From Competibacter_A sp037045535 (GTDB lineage Bacteria; Pseudomonadota; Gammaproteobacteria; Competibacterales; Competibacteraceae), in assembly GCA_037045535.1 (NCBI GenBank), contig JBAOHI010000077.1:62001-126000 (forward strand): a DNA stretch of 64,000 bases, in the 5' to 3' direction. Position 1 is the stretch's first letter. Each line of letters begins with the position of its first letter. The notes under the pieces are model-generated. The model was not told the origin of the DNA, did not search any database, and saw nothing but the letters and a program-made list of their open reading frames with translations. The position numbers and the translations under genes are program-made. This document shows positions 44,655-53,935 of the stretch, piece after piece.

Positions 44655-46340
44655 ATGTGTACCTACCTCCGTCAGTGCGGGTCCTATTTCGCCTATGCTG
44701 GTTTGTTCAGCCTGTTTATCAATCTGTTGCTGCTGACCACCCCGCTGTACTCGATGCAGGTGTTCGACCGGGTACTGACCAGCCGCTCAGTGGAAACCTT
44801 GCTGGTGTTAACCCTGCTGGCGGTCGGCGCACTGCTGACCCAGTTGGCGTTGGAAATCGTGCGTGGGCGCCTGCTGCTGGCAGCCGGGGCCAAACTGGAA
44901 CGCCTACTCGGACCGGCAGTGTTGGAAGGCACGCTGCGCCAGGCATTGCACTCGACCAGCGCCGACGTGGCAGGCTTGAGCGATGTCGCGCAACTGCGCG
45001 GCTTTCTGAGTGGGGGTACCTTGACGGCGCTGTTCGACGCACCGTGGGCGCCGTTGTATCTGGCGGTCATCGCGCTGGTGAATCCCGGTCTCGGTGGCAT
45101 CGCCTTCGGCGGCGCGCTGTTGCTGGCGCTGCTGGCCTACCTGAACGAACGGCTGACCCGTGCCCCCTTGGGTGACCTCCATCGGCACGCCCGCGCCGCT
45201 GGCAACGTCGCCGATTCGGCGGCGCAGAACGCCGAGGTGGTCCAGGCGCTCGGGATGTTGCCAGCCCTGCGCCGCCGCTGGGAACGAGCAAGCGTCGAGG
45301 TATTGAATGCCTGGCTTCGGGCCGGTCGCGCCAGTGGCACCGTCAGCGCGTTCAGCCGTTGCACTCGGATGCTGATCCAAATCGCCATCATGGGAGGCGC
45401 GGCGCTGCTGGTGATCGAGCAGACCACGACCTCCGGCGTCATGCTGGCCGGCACGCTGCTGCTGGCACGGGCGCTGGCGCCGGTGGAAACGGCCATTGGT
45501 GGCTGGAAAGCGCTGGTCGAAGCGCGCGCCGCCTACCGCCGGCTGGATGCCTTGCTGGCCACCCGGCAAACCACTCCCACGACTGCCCTGCCCGCCCCGA
45601 CCGGTGCCCTGACCGTCAACAAGCTGAGCTATTTCGCGCCGGGCGCGGACCGGCCGTTATTACAAAGCGTAACCTTCGCTCTCGAACCCGGCAAAGCCCT
45701 CGGCGTCATCGGATCGAGCGGCAGTGGAAAATCCACCCTGGCGCGCTTGATCGCCGGAAGTTGGCGGCCGAGCGGCGGTGAAATCCGTCTGGACGGCGCG
45801 GAGCTGCGGCAATGGTCGCGTGAGCGACTGGGGCGTCATGTCGGCTATCTGCCGCAGGACGTGCAGCTGTTTGCCGGGACGGTGGCGGAAAATATCGCCC
45901 GGCTGGGCGAGGCGGGTCCCGAGCAGATCGTCGCCGCCGCACGCTGGGCACACGCCCATGAGATGATCCTGCGCTTGCCGCAAGGCTACGACACCCGGCT
46001 CGGCCCTGGCGGCACGGGGCTGTCCGGCGGCCAGCGCCAACGTATCGCGCTCGCCCGCGCGGTGTACGGCCGGCCACGCTTGATCGTGTTGGACGAGCCC
46101 GATGCCAACCTCGACGGCGAGGGCGAAGAGGCGTTGCGGGCTACGCTGCGCGCCCTGCGGACCGCCGGTGCCACCGTGATAGTGGTCAGCCATCGCACTG
46201 CCCTATTGCCGGAAATGGACGCCCTGCTGGTACTCAAGGACGGTCAGCCTCAACTGTTCGGCTCGCGTGAGGAAGTACTCAAGCGCCTGCGCGGCGGCAA
46301 CGCGGTCACGCCACAAGTCATCCGGGGCGGTAAACCATAG
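44655..46340 (+). CDS. Type I secretion ABC transporter (PrtD/HlyB family)
   Basis: The 561-residue protein has an N-terminal membrane domain of about six helices (FSLFINLLLLTTPLYSMQVFDRVL is the PrtD signature) and a C-terminal ATPase. The ATPase has GSSGSGKST, LSGGQRQRIALARA, LIVLDEPDANLD and VVSHR. There is no N-terminal peptidase (C39) domain, as expected for exporters of RTX proteins. GAGG precedes ATG 44655. Its cargo is most likely the RTX protein just upstream. The matching HlyD gene follows at 47412, after an inserted minus-strand gene; no TolC gene is present. Confidence 0.93.
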   Translation: MCTYLRQCGSYFAYAGLFSLFINLLLLTTPLYSMQVFDRVLTSRSVETLLVLTLLAVGALLTQLALEIVRGRLLLAAGAKLERLLGPAVLEGTLRQALHSTSADVAGLSDVAQLRGFLSGGTLTALFDAPWAPLYLAVIALVNPGLGGIAFGGALLLALLAYLNERLTRAPLGDLHRHARAAGNVADSAAQNAEVVQALGMLPALRRRWERASVEVLNAWLRAGRASGTVSAFSRCTRMLIQIAIMGGAALLVIEQTTTSGVMLAGTLLLARALAPVETAIGGWKALVEARAAYRRLDALLATRQTTPTTALPAPTGALTVNKLSYFAPGADRPLLQSVTFALEPGKALGVIGSSGSGKSTLARLIAGSWRPSGGEIRLDGAELRQWSRERLGRHVGYLPQDVQLFAGTVAENIARLGEAGPEQIVAAARWAHAHEMILRLPQGYDTRLGPGGTGLSGGQRQRIALARAVYGRPRLIVLDEPDANLDGEGEEALRATLRALRTAGATVIVVSHRTALLPEMDALLVLKDGQPQLFGSREEVLKRLRGGNAVTPQVIRGGKP

Positions 46341-46513
46341 CGATGTGGCGCCATCAGGTGAAACGTTGCAATAGCGGATAGGGACAGGTCGCACAATCGA
46401 GGAGAAATGACAGGTCGGCCATTATTGCCGCGTTGAATAATCGCTATCGAGTCCAATAGATTATGTTGAAACTCGGAGCTTTTCGATTGCGCAGGTGTCT
46501 TGATCAAGCATCT

Positions 46514-47044
46514 TCAGTCCCTAGGATCGCACTCAAAGCCTCCAAAAATGAACGGTCCCTTTGGGCCACCAAAAATTGGTAACTCATAGCGCCGTGTATC
46601 TTCGGGTCTACTACCGCCATTACGCATAGTGGGTAGTTTTGGACAGGGCATGGTCCTTTCTGCATTCTGAAGCTCAGCATTGATTCTCCACATGACTCTA
46701 TTTCGAATTTCTACTGCTTGATCCATATAGGCTGTAATGAATTTGCCAGCCTGATCGGAGAAATCGCCATCGGTTTGTTCGAGAAGAGATGACCAATCCC
46801 TGACAATCTTGTGATATATATTTTCTGCTCTCAAGATAGGTAAAACGATATCGGCAACTGCTTGTCCGCAGGTAGTTGCTGAGCTAATGTGGTATTTCCG
46901 ACATGGATTTGGAGCGTTTTGAATCTCGAAGTAAACGGCATATATCGTCCCTGGAATTGGTATGTAATCACCATCTAATGGATAAAACCACATTTCTCCA
47001 CTCCTTACCAGTTTATGAGTGAGCAAACCGTTTATAGAGCACAT
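46514..47044 (-). CDS. Hypothetical protein
   Basis: A 176-residue product without signal peptide or membrane segment. It has four Cys, a helical centre (MDQAVEIRNRVMWRINAELQNAE) and a Pro/Gly-rich tail ending FGGFECDPRD. I recognise no family. The gene is AT-rich and lies on the opposite strand, interrupting the type I secretion operon between the ABC and HlyD genes. This suggests a later insertion, similar in character to the genes at 31640-32779 and 3967-4830. Confidence 0.5.
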   Translation of the reverse strand: MCSINGLLTHKLVRSGEMWFYPLDGDYIPIPGTIYAVYFEIQNAPNPCRKYHISSATTCGQAVADIVLPILRAENIYHKIVRDWSSLLEQTDGDFSDQAGKFITAYMDQAVEIRNRVMWRINAELQNAERTMPCPKLPTMRNGGSRPEDTRRYELPIFGGPKGPFIFGGFECDPRD

Positions 47045-47411
47045 GCGATTCGGAATTTGGTCTACGCATGCATCATCGCTTTGATTGCGTCTATCGTCCG
47101 AGAAATGGCAACTTATGTACCAACCCTAAAATTAATGATCGAAAATTGAGTAAATTATTTGGCTATGCGGATAGCGTGAGATCGAACCACTACTCGGAAA
47201 AATCAATGTGGCCCATCAGGCAGGTCATCCCGACCCGCTCAGTAGATCAATCTGGCCCACGCTAATTCATGGATCGATTTTTGGCCAGAAAAAATGGCAT
47301 GCGATAATAAATAGCTCGCTGATTAGGAAATGGCGTGCGAAGCGGTTGATGAACCGTTGCCCGATCAGGCGGGAATCACCGATCAGACGACTTCCGACAC
47401 AGAGAACCGCC
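47045..47411. other. Intergenic region upstream of the HlyD-like gene
   Basis: About 367 bases, AT-rich at the left, with no recognisable gene, repeat or RNA. An in-frame extension of the HlyD gene to 47208 is not supported by composition or start signals. It must contain a promoter for the HlyD gene unless transcription crosses the opposing gene. Confidence 0.45.
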
Positions 47412-48819
47412 ATGACCAACGATCAGACTGTCGTGCAAATCGGTAGAAAACGCCTGGTACGCGAGCCAACCCAGACTGCCCAGAACCTTGCCCCGCCAAC
47501 CCAAAACCCAGTTTCGTCCGCTCCCGTCGTCCTGGAAGAAGGCCGAAAAGCCATTCGGATCGGTTTGTTGGTGGTGAGCGTCGCGTTCGGCGGTGGCGGC
47601 CTGTTGCTCGGTCGTGCACCGCTGGCCGGCGCCGTCGTTGCCTCCGGCACGGTAAAAGTGACCGATAATCACAAGAGCGTGCAGCACTTGGAAGGTGGCA
47701 TCGTCAAGGAAATCCGGGTTCGCAACGGCGATCGGGTCGCGGCCGGACAAACCTTGATCGTGTTGGAGGACGAGCGAACCACCGCCGGTTTGGATTTGCT
47801 AGCGGGCCAATGGGACGCGGCGGCGGCCAAGGCAGCGCGGTTGCAAGCCGAACGCGATTTTCAGGCCCGAGCCGGCTTTCCCGGAACGCTTGCGTGCCCG
47901 TACCGAAGATCCCAAGGTTGCTGAATTGCTGCGGATGGAAACTTCGCTGTTTCAAACCAAGCGCGCGGCACTGGAGCGCCAATTGAAATCGGCCGACGAC
48001 CAGGTTGCGGAAATCGACCGTGAGCAGAACAGCTTACAGGTACAACTGAGTGCCGAGAAGGAAGCAAGCCGACTGTTGGACGAAGAAGTGCGCGCCAACG
48101 AAGCGGGCCAGCGACAGCAAGTCGTCACCAAGGTCCAGGTGTTGAGCCTCAAGCGGGCGCAACAGGAACGGCTGGCGCGTCAGGCCGAACTGGGCGGCGC
48201 CATCGCCCGGTCGCGGCAGCGAATGGAGGAATTGCGCTCGCGGGCGGCGGCGCTGCGCAACCAGTACACGCAAGCGGCAGCCGATGAGTTGACCACGGTC
48301 AAGGCTCTGCTCTCCGATCTGGAGGAAAAGCAGCGGCCCTCGCGCGATGCCGTGAACCGGCAGGCCATCACGGCGCCCATCGCCGGTCAGGTAGTCGATT
48401 TGCAGGTGTTCACCGTGGGCGGCGTGGTGCGACCCGGCGAGCGCTTGCTGGACATCGTGCCGGAATCGCAACCGTTGCTGGTCGAAGCGCGGGTCAGCCT
48501 CGACGATATCGACGATCTGCGGCTAGATCAGGCGGCGGACATCCGCCTGACCGCCTATCCGACCCGTACCACTCCGCTGCTACACGGCACGGTGCGCTAT
48601 ATCTCCGCCGATCAGCTGAGCGATCCGCGCACTGGCACCCAGCACTACATCGCCCAGGTCGCGGTCGATGCCGACTCCCTGACGCGGGCTGGCGACAGCG
48701 TGCACCTCCAGCCCGGCATGCGCGCGGAACTGTTCATCAAGACCGGCGAGCGCACCGTGCTGGATTACTTGCTGGAACCGGTCGCCGCGACCCTGCGGCG
48801 GGCGCTGCGCGAGCGTTGA
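47412..48819 (+). pseudogene. HlyD-family membrane fusion protein, split by one frameshift
   Basis: The first frame (47412-47924) has an N-terminal tail, one membrane helix (IGLLVVSVAFGGGGLLLG) and the first lipoyl half (GGIVKEIRVRNGDRVAAGQ). The next frame continues as RLRARTEDPKVAELL through a long coiled coil to the second lipoyl half (ITAPIAGQVVDLQVFTVGGVVRPGE) and the beta-barrel domain. The frames join if one C is removed from TTTCCCGG at 47877-47884, giving about 469 residues, the usual size. It bridges the inner-membrane ABC exporter (44655-46340) to an outer-membrane TolC. As read it is broken. Confidence 0.87.
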
Positions 48820-48833
48820 AAGCCGAGCAAACT

Positions 48834-48923
48834 CCCCTCTCTCCATGGGAGAGGGGTTGGAGATGAGGGTTTATTTTTAACGAGTTATTCCCTCACCCTA
48901 ACCCTCTCCCATGGAGAGAGGGG
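48834..48923. terminator. Large bidirectional palindrome between convergent genes
   Basis: CCCCTCTCTCCATGGGAGAG and following bases (48834-48869) are repeated in reverse complement at 48890-48923 (CCCTCACCC...GGAGAGAGGGG), and each arm is itself palindromic around CCATGG. The central part has short T and A runs (TTTATTTTTAA), so it can terminate transcription from both sides: the HlyD gene and the subtilisin gene end on either flank. CTCTCCC-type palindromes like this recur in intergenic regions here. Confidence 0.8.
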
Positions 48924-48952
48924 ATCGGAACTTTCCTCGCCCGTGCCAGCCT

Positions 48953-50218
48953 TCAAGGACAAGCGAGTTGAGGGGTCTCTCGGGCCAGCGCGGCACAAGC
49001 ATCGACCAGGCCGATGCGGGTCGTGCCGGCTGGATTCGGTCCCGCAATCGGTTTGGCGGTGGTCCGCAGCGTAGTCCTGATTTGGTCGGGTGTCGCCTGA
49101 GGCGCTCGTTGCAGCAAAAGCGCGACGACGCCGGTGACGTGAGCAGCGGCCAGGGAACTGCCCGACAACAAGGTATGGCCGGCATGGGGAACCGGGGCGA
49201 CCACATCGATGCCGGGTGCCGCCGCCACGAAGGCAACGCCGTGCCAATGGAGTGGCGCAATGCGGCCGTTCACGTCGCAGGCAACGACCGGAATCACGGT
49301 GGTCAACGACGCGGGAAAGCCAGGATCGTCGGGATTCTCCAGCGTTGCCGCTACCACGGTGATACCTCGCCGATCCGCCGCCGCCAGTAATCGCGCCAGC
49401 AAATCGTCTGGCTGGCCGCCCAAACTCAAATTCATGACCCTGATGTTATGGTTGATGGCGTGATCGACCGCCTTCGCCAACGTCCAACTGCTGCATCGGG
49501 CTTTGGCCGCTGTCGGGTCCGAGTACCAGCACGCTTTGAACACGTCCAGCCGGGCCTCGGGCGCGATGCCCTCCAGCCCTGTCCGATCCGCGCGGGCACC
49601 GATAATGCCGGCGACCGCCGTGCCATGCCGGTCCGCGCGAAACGATGGCTCACCACCTTCCACGAAGGTCGCGGTTGCGGCGATTCGCCCGCGCAAGTCT
49701 GGGTGGTCGGTGTCGGCGCCAGTGTCGATCACCGCCACTGCCACGCCTTGGCCGGTGCTAACCTGGTGCGCCACGTCGGCCCGCAGCAACTTGGCGCCAT
49801 AGGCCAGTTCGGCGTAGGGATCGTGCGTTGCGGTTTGCAATCCCTCGAAAGTCTGATTGGGCTGCACCAGCTCGACTCGCGGATCGGTTTTCAGCTGGGC
49901 GATTACGGTCTCTAGCGGTTGGTCGGTTGGCACCTGATAGACGAGACACTGGACACCGATGGAGGTCAGCGGGAATTCGCCCACTGGTCGAAGTCGATAT
50001 CGCGCCTGTAATTCGCGGGCAATGGTCGGCCACTCCGGCCGCAGCCGGTCGGACAGGGCCACGATGATTTGCCGCGACCGCAACTGCTTGGGTACGCCGG
50101 GTTCGTCGATGACTGCTGCCGTTTCCCGATCCGGCGAGCCGGCGCAGGCGCTCAACGCCAGCAAGACGGCACCCACCGCGCCGACCTTCCACCATCTTTT
50201 CGAGAAGCTCGAACTCAT
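48953..50218 (-). CDS. Lipoprotein subtilisin-like serine protease (S8)
   Basis: The 421-residue protein has a lipoprotein signal (VLLALSACAGS), an inhibitor-like propeptide segment (~45-125, containing TDPRVELVQPNQTFEG), and a subtilase domain with Asp165 in VIDTGAD, His198 in RHGTAVAG and Ser355 in SGSSLAAAHVTG. The triad is complete. The oxyanion region reads AATLENP, a little unusual. The start overlaps the anti-sigma stop by ATGA, so the protease is translated with the ECF sigma/anti-sigma pair and likely belongs to an envelope stress or secretion regulon. Confidence 0.92.
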   Translation of the reverse strand: MSSSFSKRWWKVGAVGAVLLALSACAGSPDRETAAVIDEPGVPKQLRSRQIIVALSDRLRPEWPTIARELQARYRLRPVGEFPLTSIGVQCLVYQVPTDQPLETVIAQLKTDPRVELVQPNQTFEGLQTATHDPYAELAYGAKLLRADVAHQVSTGQGVAVAVIDTGADTDHPDLRGRIAATATFVEGGEPSFRADRHGTAVAGIIGARADRTGLEGIAPEARLDVFKACWYSDPTAAKARCSSWTLAKAVDHAINHNIRVMNLSLGGQPDDLLARLLAAADRRGITVVAATLENPDDPGFPASLTTVIPVVACDVNGRIAPLHWHGVAFVAAAPGIDVVAPVPHAGHTLLSGSSLAAAHVTGVVALLLQRAPQATPDQIRTTLRTTAKPIAGPNPAGTTRIGLVDACAALARETPQLACP

Positions 50219-50919
50219 GGTTTACCTCCGCTCGCGATGGGTTCGGCCAGCTTCACTTGATTGCGGGCGCGCAGGTTCGCCAGCGCTTGGGCGAGCGCCC
50301 GGTCCGAGTGATCGGTTGCCGGCAATGCGACGGTGTAGACACCCAACGCCGTCGGCCCAGCGACGATGTTGCCGTCGATGTCCCGCAACAGTTGCCGGAT
50401 TTCGCCAACCGTGGCCGCATCGGCGAACACGACGCGCAAGTGCGGTTCCTTCGTCGCCGGCTGTTCAGCACCGCTGGACAGGGTTTCGTATTCGGGCGCG
50501 GTCCTTAGCATCGGCACGGCGACGATCAGAAGTAACGCCGCCACCGCCATGCTTTCCAAAGCGAGAGTCCAACGCACGGGATTCGGCGTCGCTTGTAACC
50601 AATCGAGGATGCGTTGCAAAAGAGAAGAGGAACTGGTTTTGGCCGGTGTCGGTTTCGCTTCCAGGCGGTCGATTTCGGCCATCAGGCGATCGAATCCGCC
50701 GGGGGCTGGCTGCCAACTCTCCTCGTTGCGCTGGACGGCGGTCGCCAGCGCGCGGCACTGTTCCAAATCGGCGCGGCAGGCGGGACAGTGAGCAAGGTGC
50801 CGTTCCACCGTCGCCGTTTCGGCCACGGTCAGGGTGCCATTCGCATACCAAGGCAGCAGCGCTTCGATCTCGTCGTGCGGGTGGTTCGTTACCGAATGAT
50901 CATCAGTCGTCGTGGACAT
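50215..50919 (-). CDS. Anti-sigma factor with zinc-finger domain
   Basis: From ATG 50919 (GGAGG upstream) the 234-residue protein has an N-terminal zf-HC2 anti-sigma motif (VERHLAHCPACRADLEQC), one membrane helix (LALESMAVAALLLIVAVPML) and a periplasmic domain of about 110 residues. This is the usual layout of membrane-bound anti-sigma factors controlling the ECF sigma gene just upstream, four bases before. Release probably needs proteolysis; the downstream lipoprotein protease is a possible actor, but that is inference. Confidence 0.9.
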   Translation of the reverse strand: MSTTTDDHSVTNHPHDEIEALLPWYANGTLTVAETATVERHLAHCPACRADLEQCRALATAVQRNEESWQPAPGGFDRLMAEIDRLEAKPTPAKTSSSSLLQRILDWLQATPNPVRWTLALESMAVAALLLIVAVPMLRTAPEYETLSSGAEQPATKEPHLRVVFADAATVGEIRQLLRDIDGNIVAGPTALGVYTVALPATDHSDRALAQALANLRARNQVKLAEPIASGGKP

Positions 50920-50923
50920 GAGG

Positions 50924-51583
50924 TTATTCCTCCGCTGTGGCGGCATCCCAATAACCGCGCCGGGCCAGAAGTTGGGCTAGCTTCTTGCGAGCGTGGAACA
51001 TGCGAGTCTTCACGGTGTTGAGCGGACAACCGACGATCTCCGCGATTTCCGGGTAGGAGCGCTCCTCGCCGAAGGTCAGTTCGATCACGCTGCGATGTTC
51101 GGGCGAGAGCTGGTCCAGCGCCCACTTCAAAATTCCACCCAATTCCCAGCCCATGACGGTTTGTTCCGGACCGTGCGGGGCGGCGGCTTGCGGCGCCTCC
51201 TCCCGATCCTCGGCCTCGTCGAGCGCGGCTGGCGGCAGCGTGTCGATGGATTGGTCGGCGCGAAATTTTCCGGTTTGTCGCAACACCTTGAGCCCCTTGT
51301 GGTGGGCGATACCGAACAGCCAGGTCGAAAGTTGCCCGGCGGCGGGATCGAAGCGGTCGGCGTTTTGCCAGACCGCCAGCAGGGTATCGTTCACCGCCTC
51401 GTCCACCAGTTCGGGCCGTTTCAGGAATTTAAGCAGGTAGCTCCCAATACGCGGCGCGTAACGATCGTACAGTTGTTTGAAGGCTCGGCGGTCCTTGCAC
51501 GCCACCGCGCGGATCAGATCCAAATCGGCGTTTGCGATGGCGGTCCCAGCGACGGGGCGCGGCGGCACGGGTTGCTGGTTCAT
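50924..51583 (-). CDS. ECF-family RNA polymerase sigma factor
   Basis: A 219-residue sigma-70-like factor with region 2 (FKQLYDRYAPRIGSYLLKFL, LVDEAVNDTLLAVWQNADRF, LSTWLFGIAHHKGLKVLR) and region 4 (LSPEHRSVIELTFGEERSYPEIAEIVGCPLNTVKTRMFHARKKL shortened here). Regions 1 and 3 are absent, as in ECF sigmas. The linker is a little longer than usual and acidic. It is the first gene of a three-gene operon with the anti-sigma and the S8 protease, which it probably autoregulates. Confidence 0.93.
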   Translation of the reverse strand: MNQQPVPPRPVAGTAIANADLDLIRAVACKDRRAFKQLYDRYAPRIGSYLLKFLKRPELVDEAVNDTLLAVWQNADRFDPAAGQLSTWLFGIAHHKGLKVLRQTGKFRADQSIDTLPPAALDEAEDREEAPQAAAPHGPEQTVMGWELGGILKWALDQLSPEHRSVIELTFGEERSYPEIAEIVGCPLNTVKTRMFHARKKLAQLLARRGYWDAATAEE

Positions 51584-51880
51584 CGGTTGCTTTTCTCCAC
51601 GGATGCCAAACGCTCATCCGCTCATTTGATATTCCCCACCGGGGTCCAAAAGGTTCAAAGGGTTCGCGCTCGGCGAACGGATCGGCAACCAAGTATAGAT
51701 CGTCCGGACACTCCCCTCTCGCGGCGGGTAAAGAGACCTTGGCGAGGCTCGACAATACCTGATTCTGGTGAGCTTTCCCGATCAGCAAGCGATCTCGAAT
51801 TTCCTAATCTTCACTTGGATGTCACTGCATTCGGGTATGGTGATATCCGTCCAATCACAGCTCATCAGGGACTCTATAAA

Positions 51881-53843
51881 ATGATGCTCAAAACGCTCCT
51901 TGCCGGCTCCACGGCCCTGCTGTATTGCACGGCATTCATTCCCACCATCGCCAGCGCGGCGGACACTGCTTCGCTGAAGGTCAAGTCGGTCGAATTCACC
52001 GCGACGCCTGCTCCCGCCACCGAGCTGGAGAAAGTCGCTCCCTACACGACATCGGCGGCTGTCGTCACCTCTAACCGACGGCTCCAAGAAAACGTTCCCC
52101 TTGAGCTATAACGTGCTGTACCGTTCCGGCGACTACATCGACCATTGGTACGCTGGCCTGATCGTCGATCAAGGACGGTAAGCCGTTGATGCAGTCGGCT
52201 CCGGACGCCAAGGGCAACGTGGCGCGCGGCCCGTTCCGTTCGGCGGGTCCCGATGGCACTTCGCTGCTGCTGATCCCGAGACGCCAAAGTGGACGGCGTG
52301 AAAGGCAATCCGTTGTTTCTCGTCAACCATTTCGAGTACGACACCGAAGGAGAAAACATCGATCCCGCCAAGCCGCCGGTGGATCTGTACGCCCTGCTGC
52401 CCATGGCCATGAATCTCACGGTGCTCGACCAGGACCCGCAAACCGGCAAGCTGACTCCGGCAAAACTGTCCAATATCGATTTCTCCGCCGTCGGGGGTCT
52501 ATGGATTCCCTGCAACGGTTCCACCACGCCGTGGATGACGCACCTGGGCAGCGAGGAATACGAACCGGATGCGGCCGTCTTCGAGAAGACACCGCTGGAG
52601 CCGATGAACCTCTATCGCGGCACGGCAGGCAAACTCGCCACCGATGGCGGAGCCAATCCATATCAGTACGGTCATCTGGTCGAGGTGACGGTCAACCCGG
52701 ACGGTTCGACCAAGGCGGTCAAGCATTACGCGATGGGCCGTCTAGCGTTCGAGCTGGGCGACGTGATGGGCGACCATAAGACCGTCTACATGGGCGACGA
52801 TGGGGACGACGTGATCCGCGCCATGTTTGTAGCCGACAAAGAAGGCGATCTGTCGGCGGGCACGCTCTACGCCGCCAAGTGGATTCAGGAGGACGCTGCC
52901 CGCTACGGCAAAGCCCGCCTCCAGTGGATCAAGCTCGGCCATGCCAGCGACGCCGAGATCGAGGCGTTGATCGCCAAAGGAACCCGGTTTTCCGACATTT
53001 TCGAAGTCGCCAGTGCCGACACCGTTAAGGCCGAGCCGGCAAAATACCAAGGTTTCAAACCCGTCTACGTCTACAGCGGTACCGGCGGCAAAACCCAGCT
53101 CGAATATCTCAAGCTGAAGCCGGGCATGGAGCAGGCCGCCGCTTTTCTGGAGACGCGCCGCTACGCCGCTTATCTCGGCGCCACCACCGAGTTCACCAAA
53201 ATGGAAGGCCAGGCGCATTCCAATGCCGACAAAAAGCTGTGGACCGCCATCAGCTACGTCCGTAAGGGCATGATCGACGGTCAGAACAAGGAACGTCCGC
53301 AGGACGACATCAAGCTGGCCGGTGACGAGAAGGATCTGACCTGCGGCGTCGTCTACGAGAGCGCGCTGAAAGGCAGCCAGAAGGATACCGCCGGCAATCG
53401 CCATCGCCAGCGACTGGGTGGCCGCCGACATGACCGGTTTGGTCTACGGCGAGCGCAATCCCGCCGACGGCAAGCAAAAGCTCGACAAGTGCGACACCGA
53501 AAAAGTCGCCAACCCGGACAACATCCGCTACTCAGAAGCCATGCGGACGCTGTTCATCGGCGAAGATTCCGGGAACCATTTGAACAACTTCGTGTGGGCC
53601 TACAATGTCGATAGCAAGGCGCTAACCCGTATCTTCAGCGCGCCCATCGGCGCGGAAAACACCGGCCTCAACGTGTTCGACGACTATAACGGCCATGCCT
53701 ACATCACCGCGAATATCCAGCATCCGGGTGCGGCCGAGGACTTGGCGAAGTATGGGGACGACATCAAGGTTGACCTGCGCCGCAAGGTGGACGAGCGCGG
53801 TTGGGTCGGCTATTTGGGCGGCCTGCCGGCAATGACTCGTTGA
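51881..53843 (+). pseudogene. PhoX-like (DUF839) phosphatase, four frameshifts
   Basis: A secreted protein of about 650 residues can be followed only by changing frame four times: near 52073, 52175, 52278 and 53395. The parts are a signal peptide (LLAGSTALLYCTAFIPTIASAA), then SYNVLYRSGDYIDHWYAGL, NHFEYDTEGENI, CNGSTTPWMTHLGSEEYEPD, GRLAFELGDVMGDHKTVYMGDDGDD and GEDSGNHLNNFVWAYNVD. This is the DUF839/PhoX alkaline phosphatase family. Three breaks are cured by removing one base and one by adding one. Residue-level conservation outside the breaks is good, so this is either very recent decay or an error-rich stretch of sequence. Confidence 0.8.
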
Positions 53844-53869
53844 GGCCGGTATTTCGCGATGATTCGATT

Positions 53870-53896
53870 CCCTCTTCCCCGGCAACGGGGAGAGGG
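53870..53896. terminator. Bidirectional terminator hairpin
   Basis: CCCTCTTCCCCG / CGGGGAGAGGG pairs around GCAA between the convergent PhoX-like and metallophosphoesterase genes. It is GC-rich with no long T tract. Confidence 0.65.
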
Positions 53897-53935
53897 CGAT
53901 GAGCGCGAAGGAAGCGACAGAGGGTAGCGACAATT

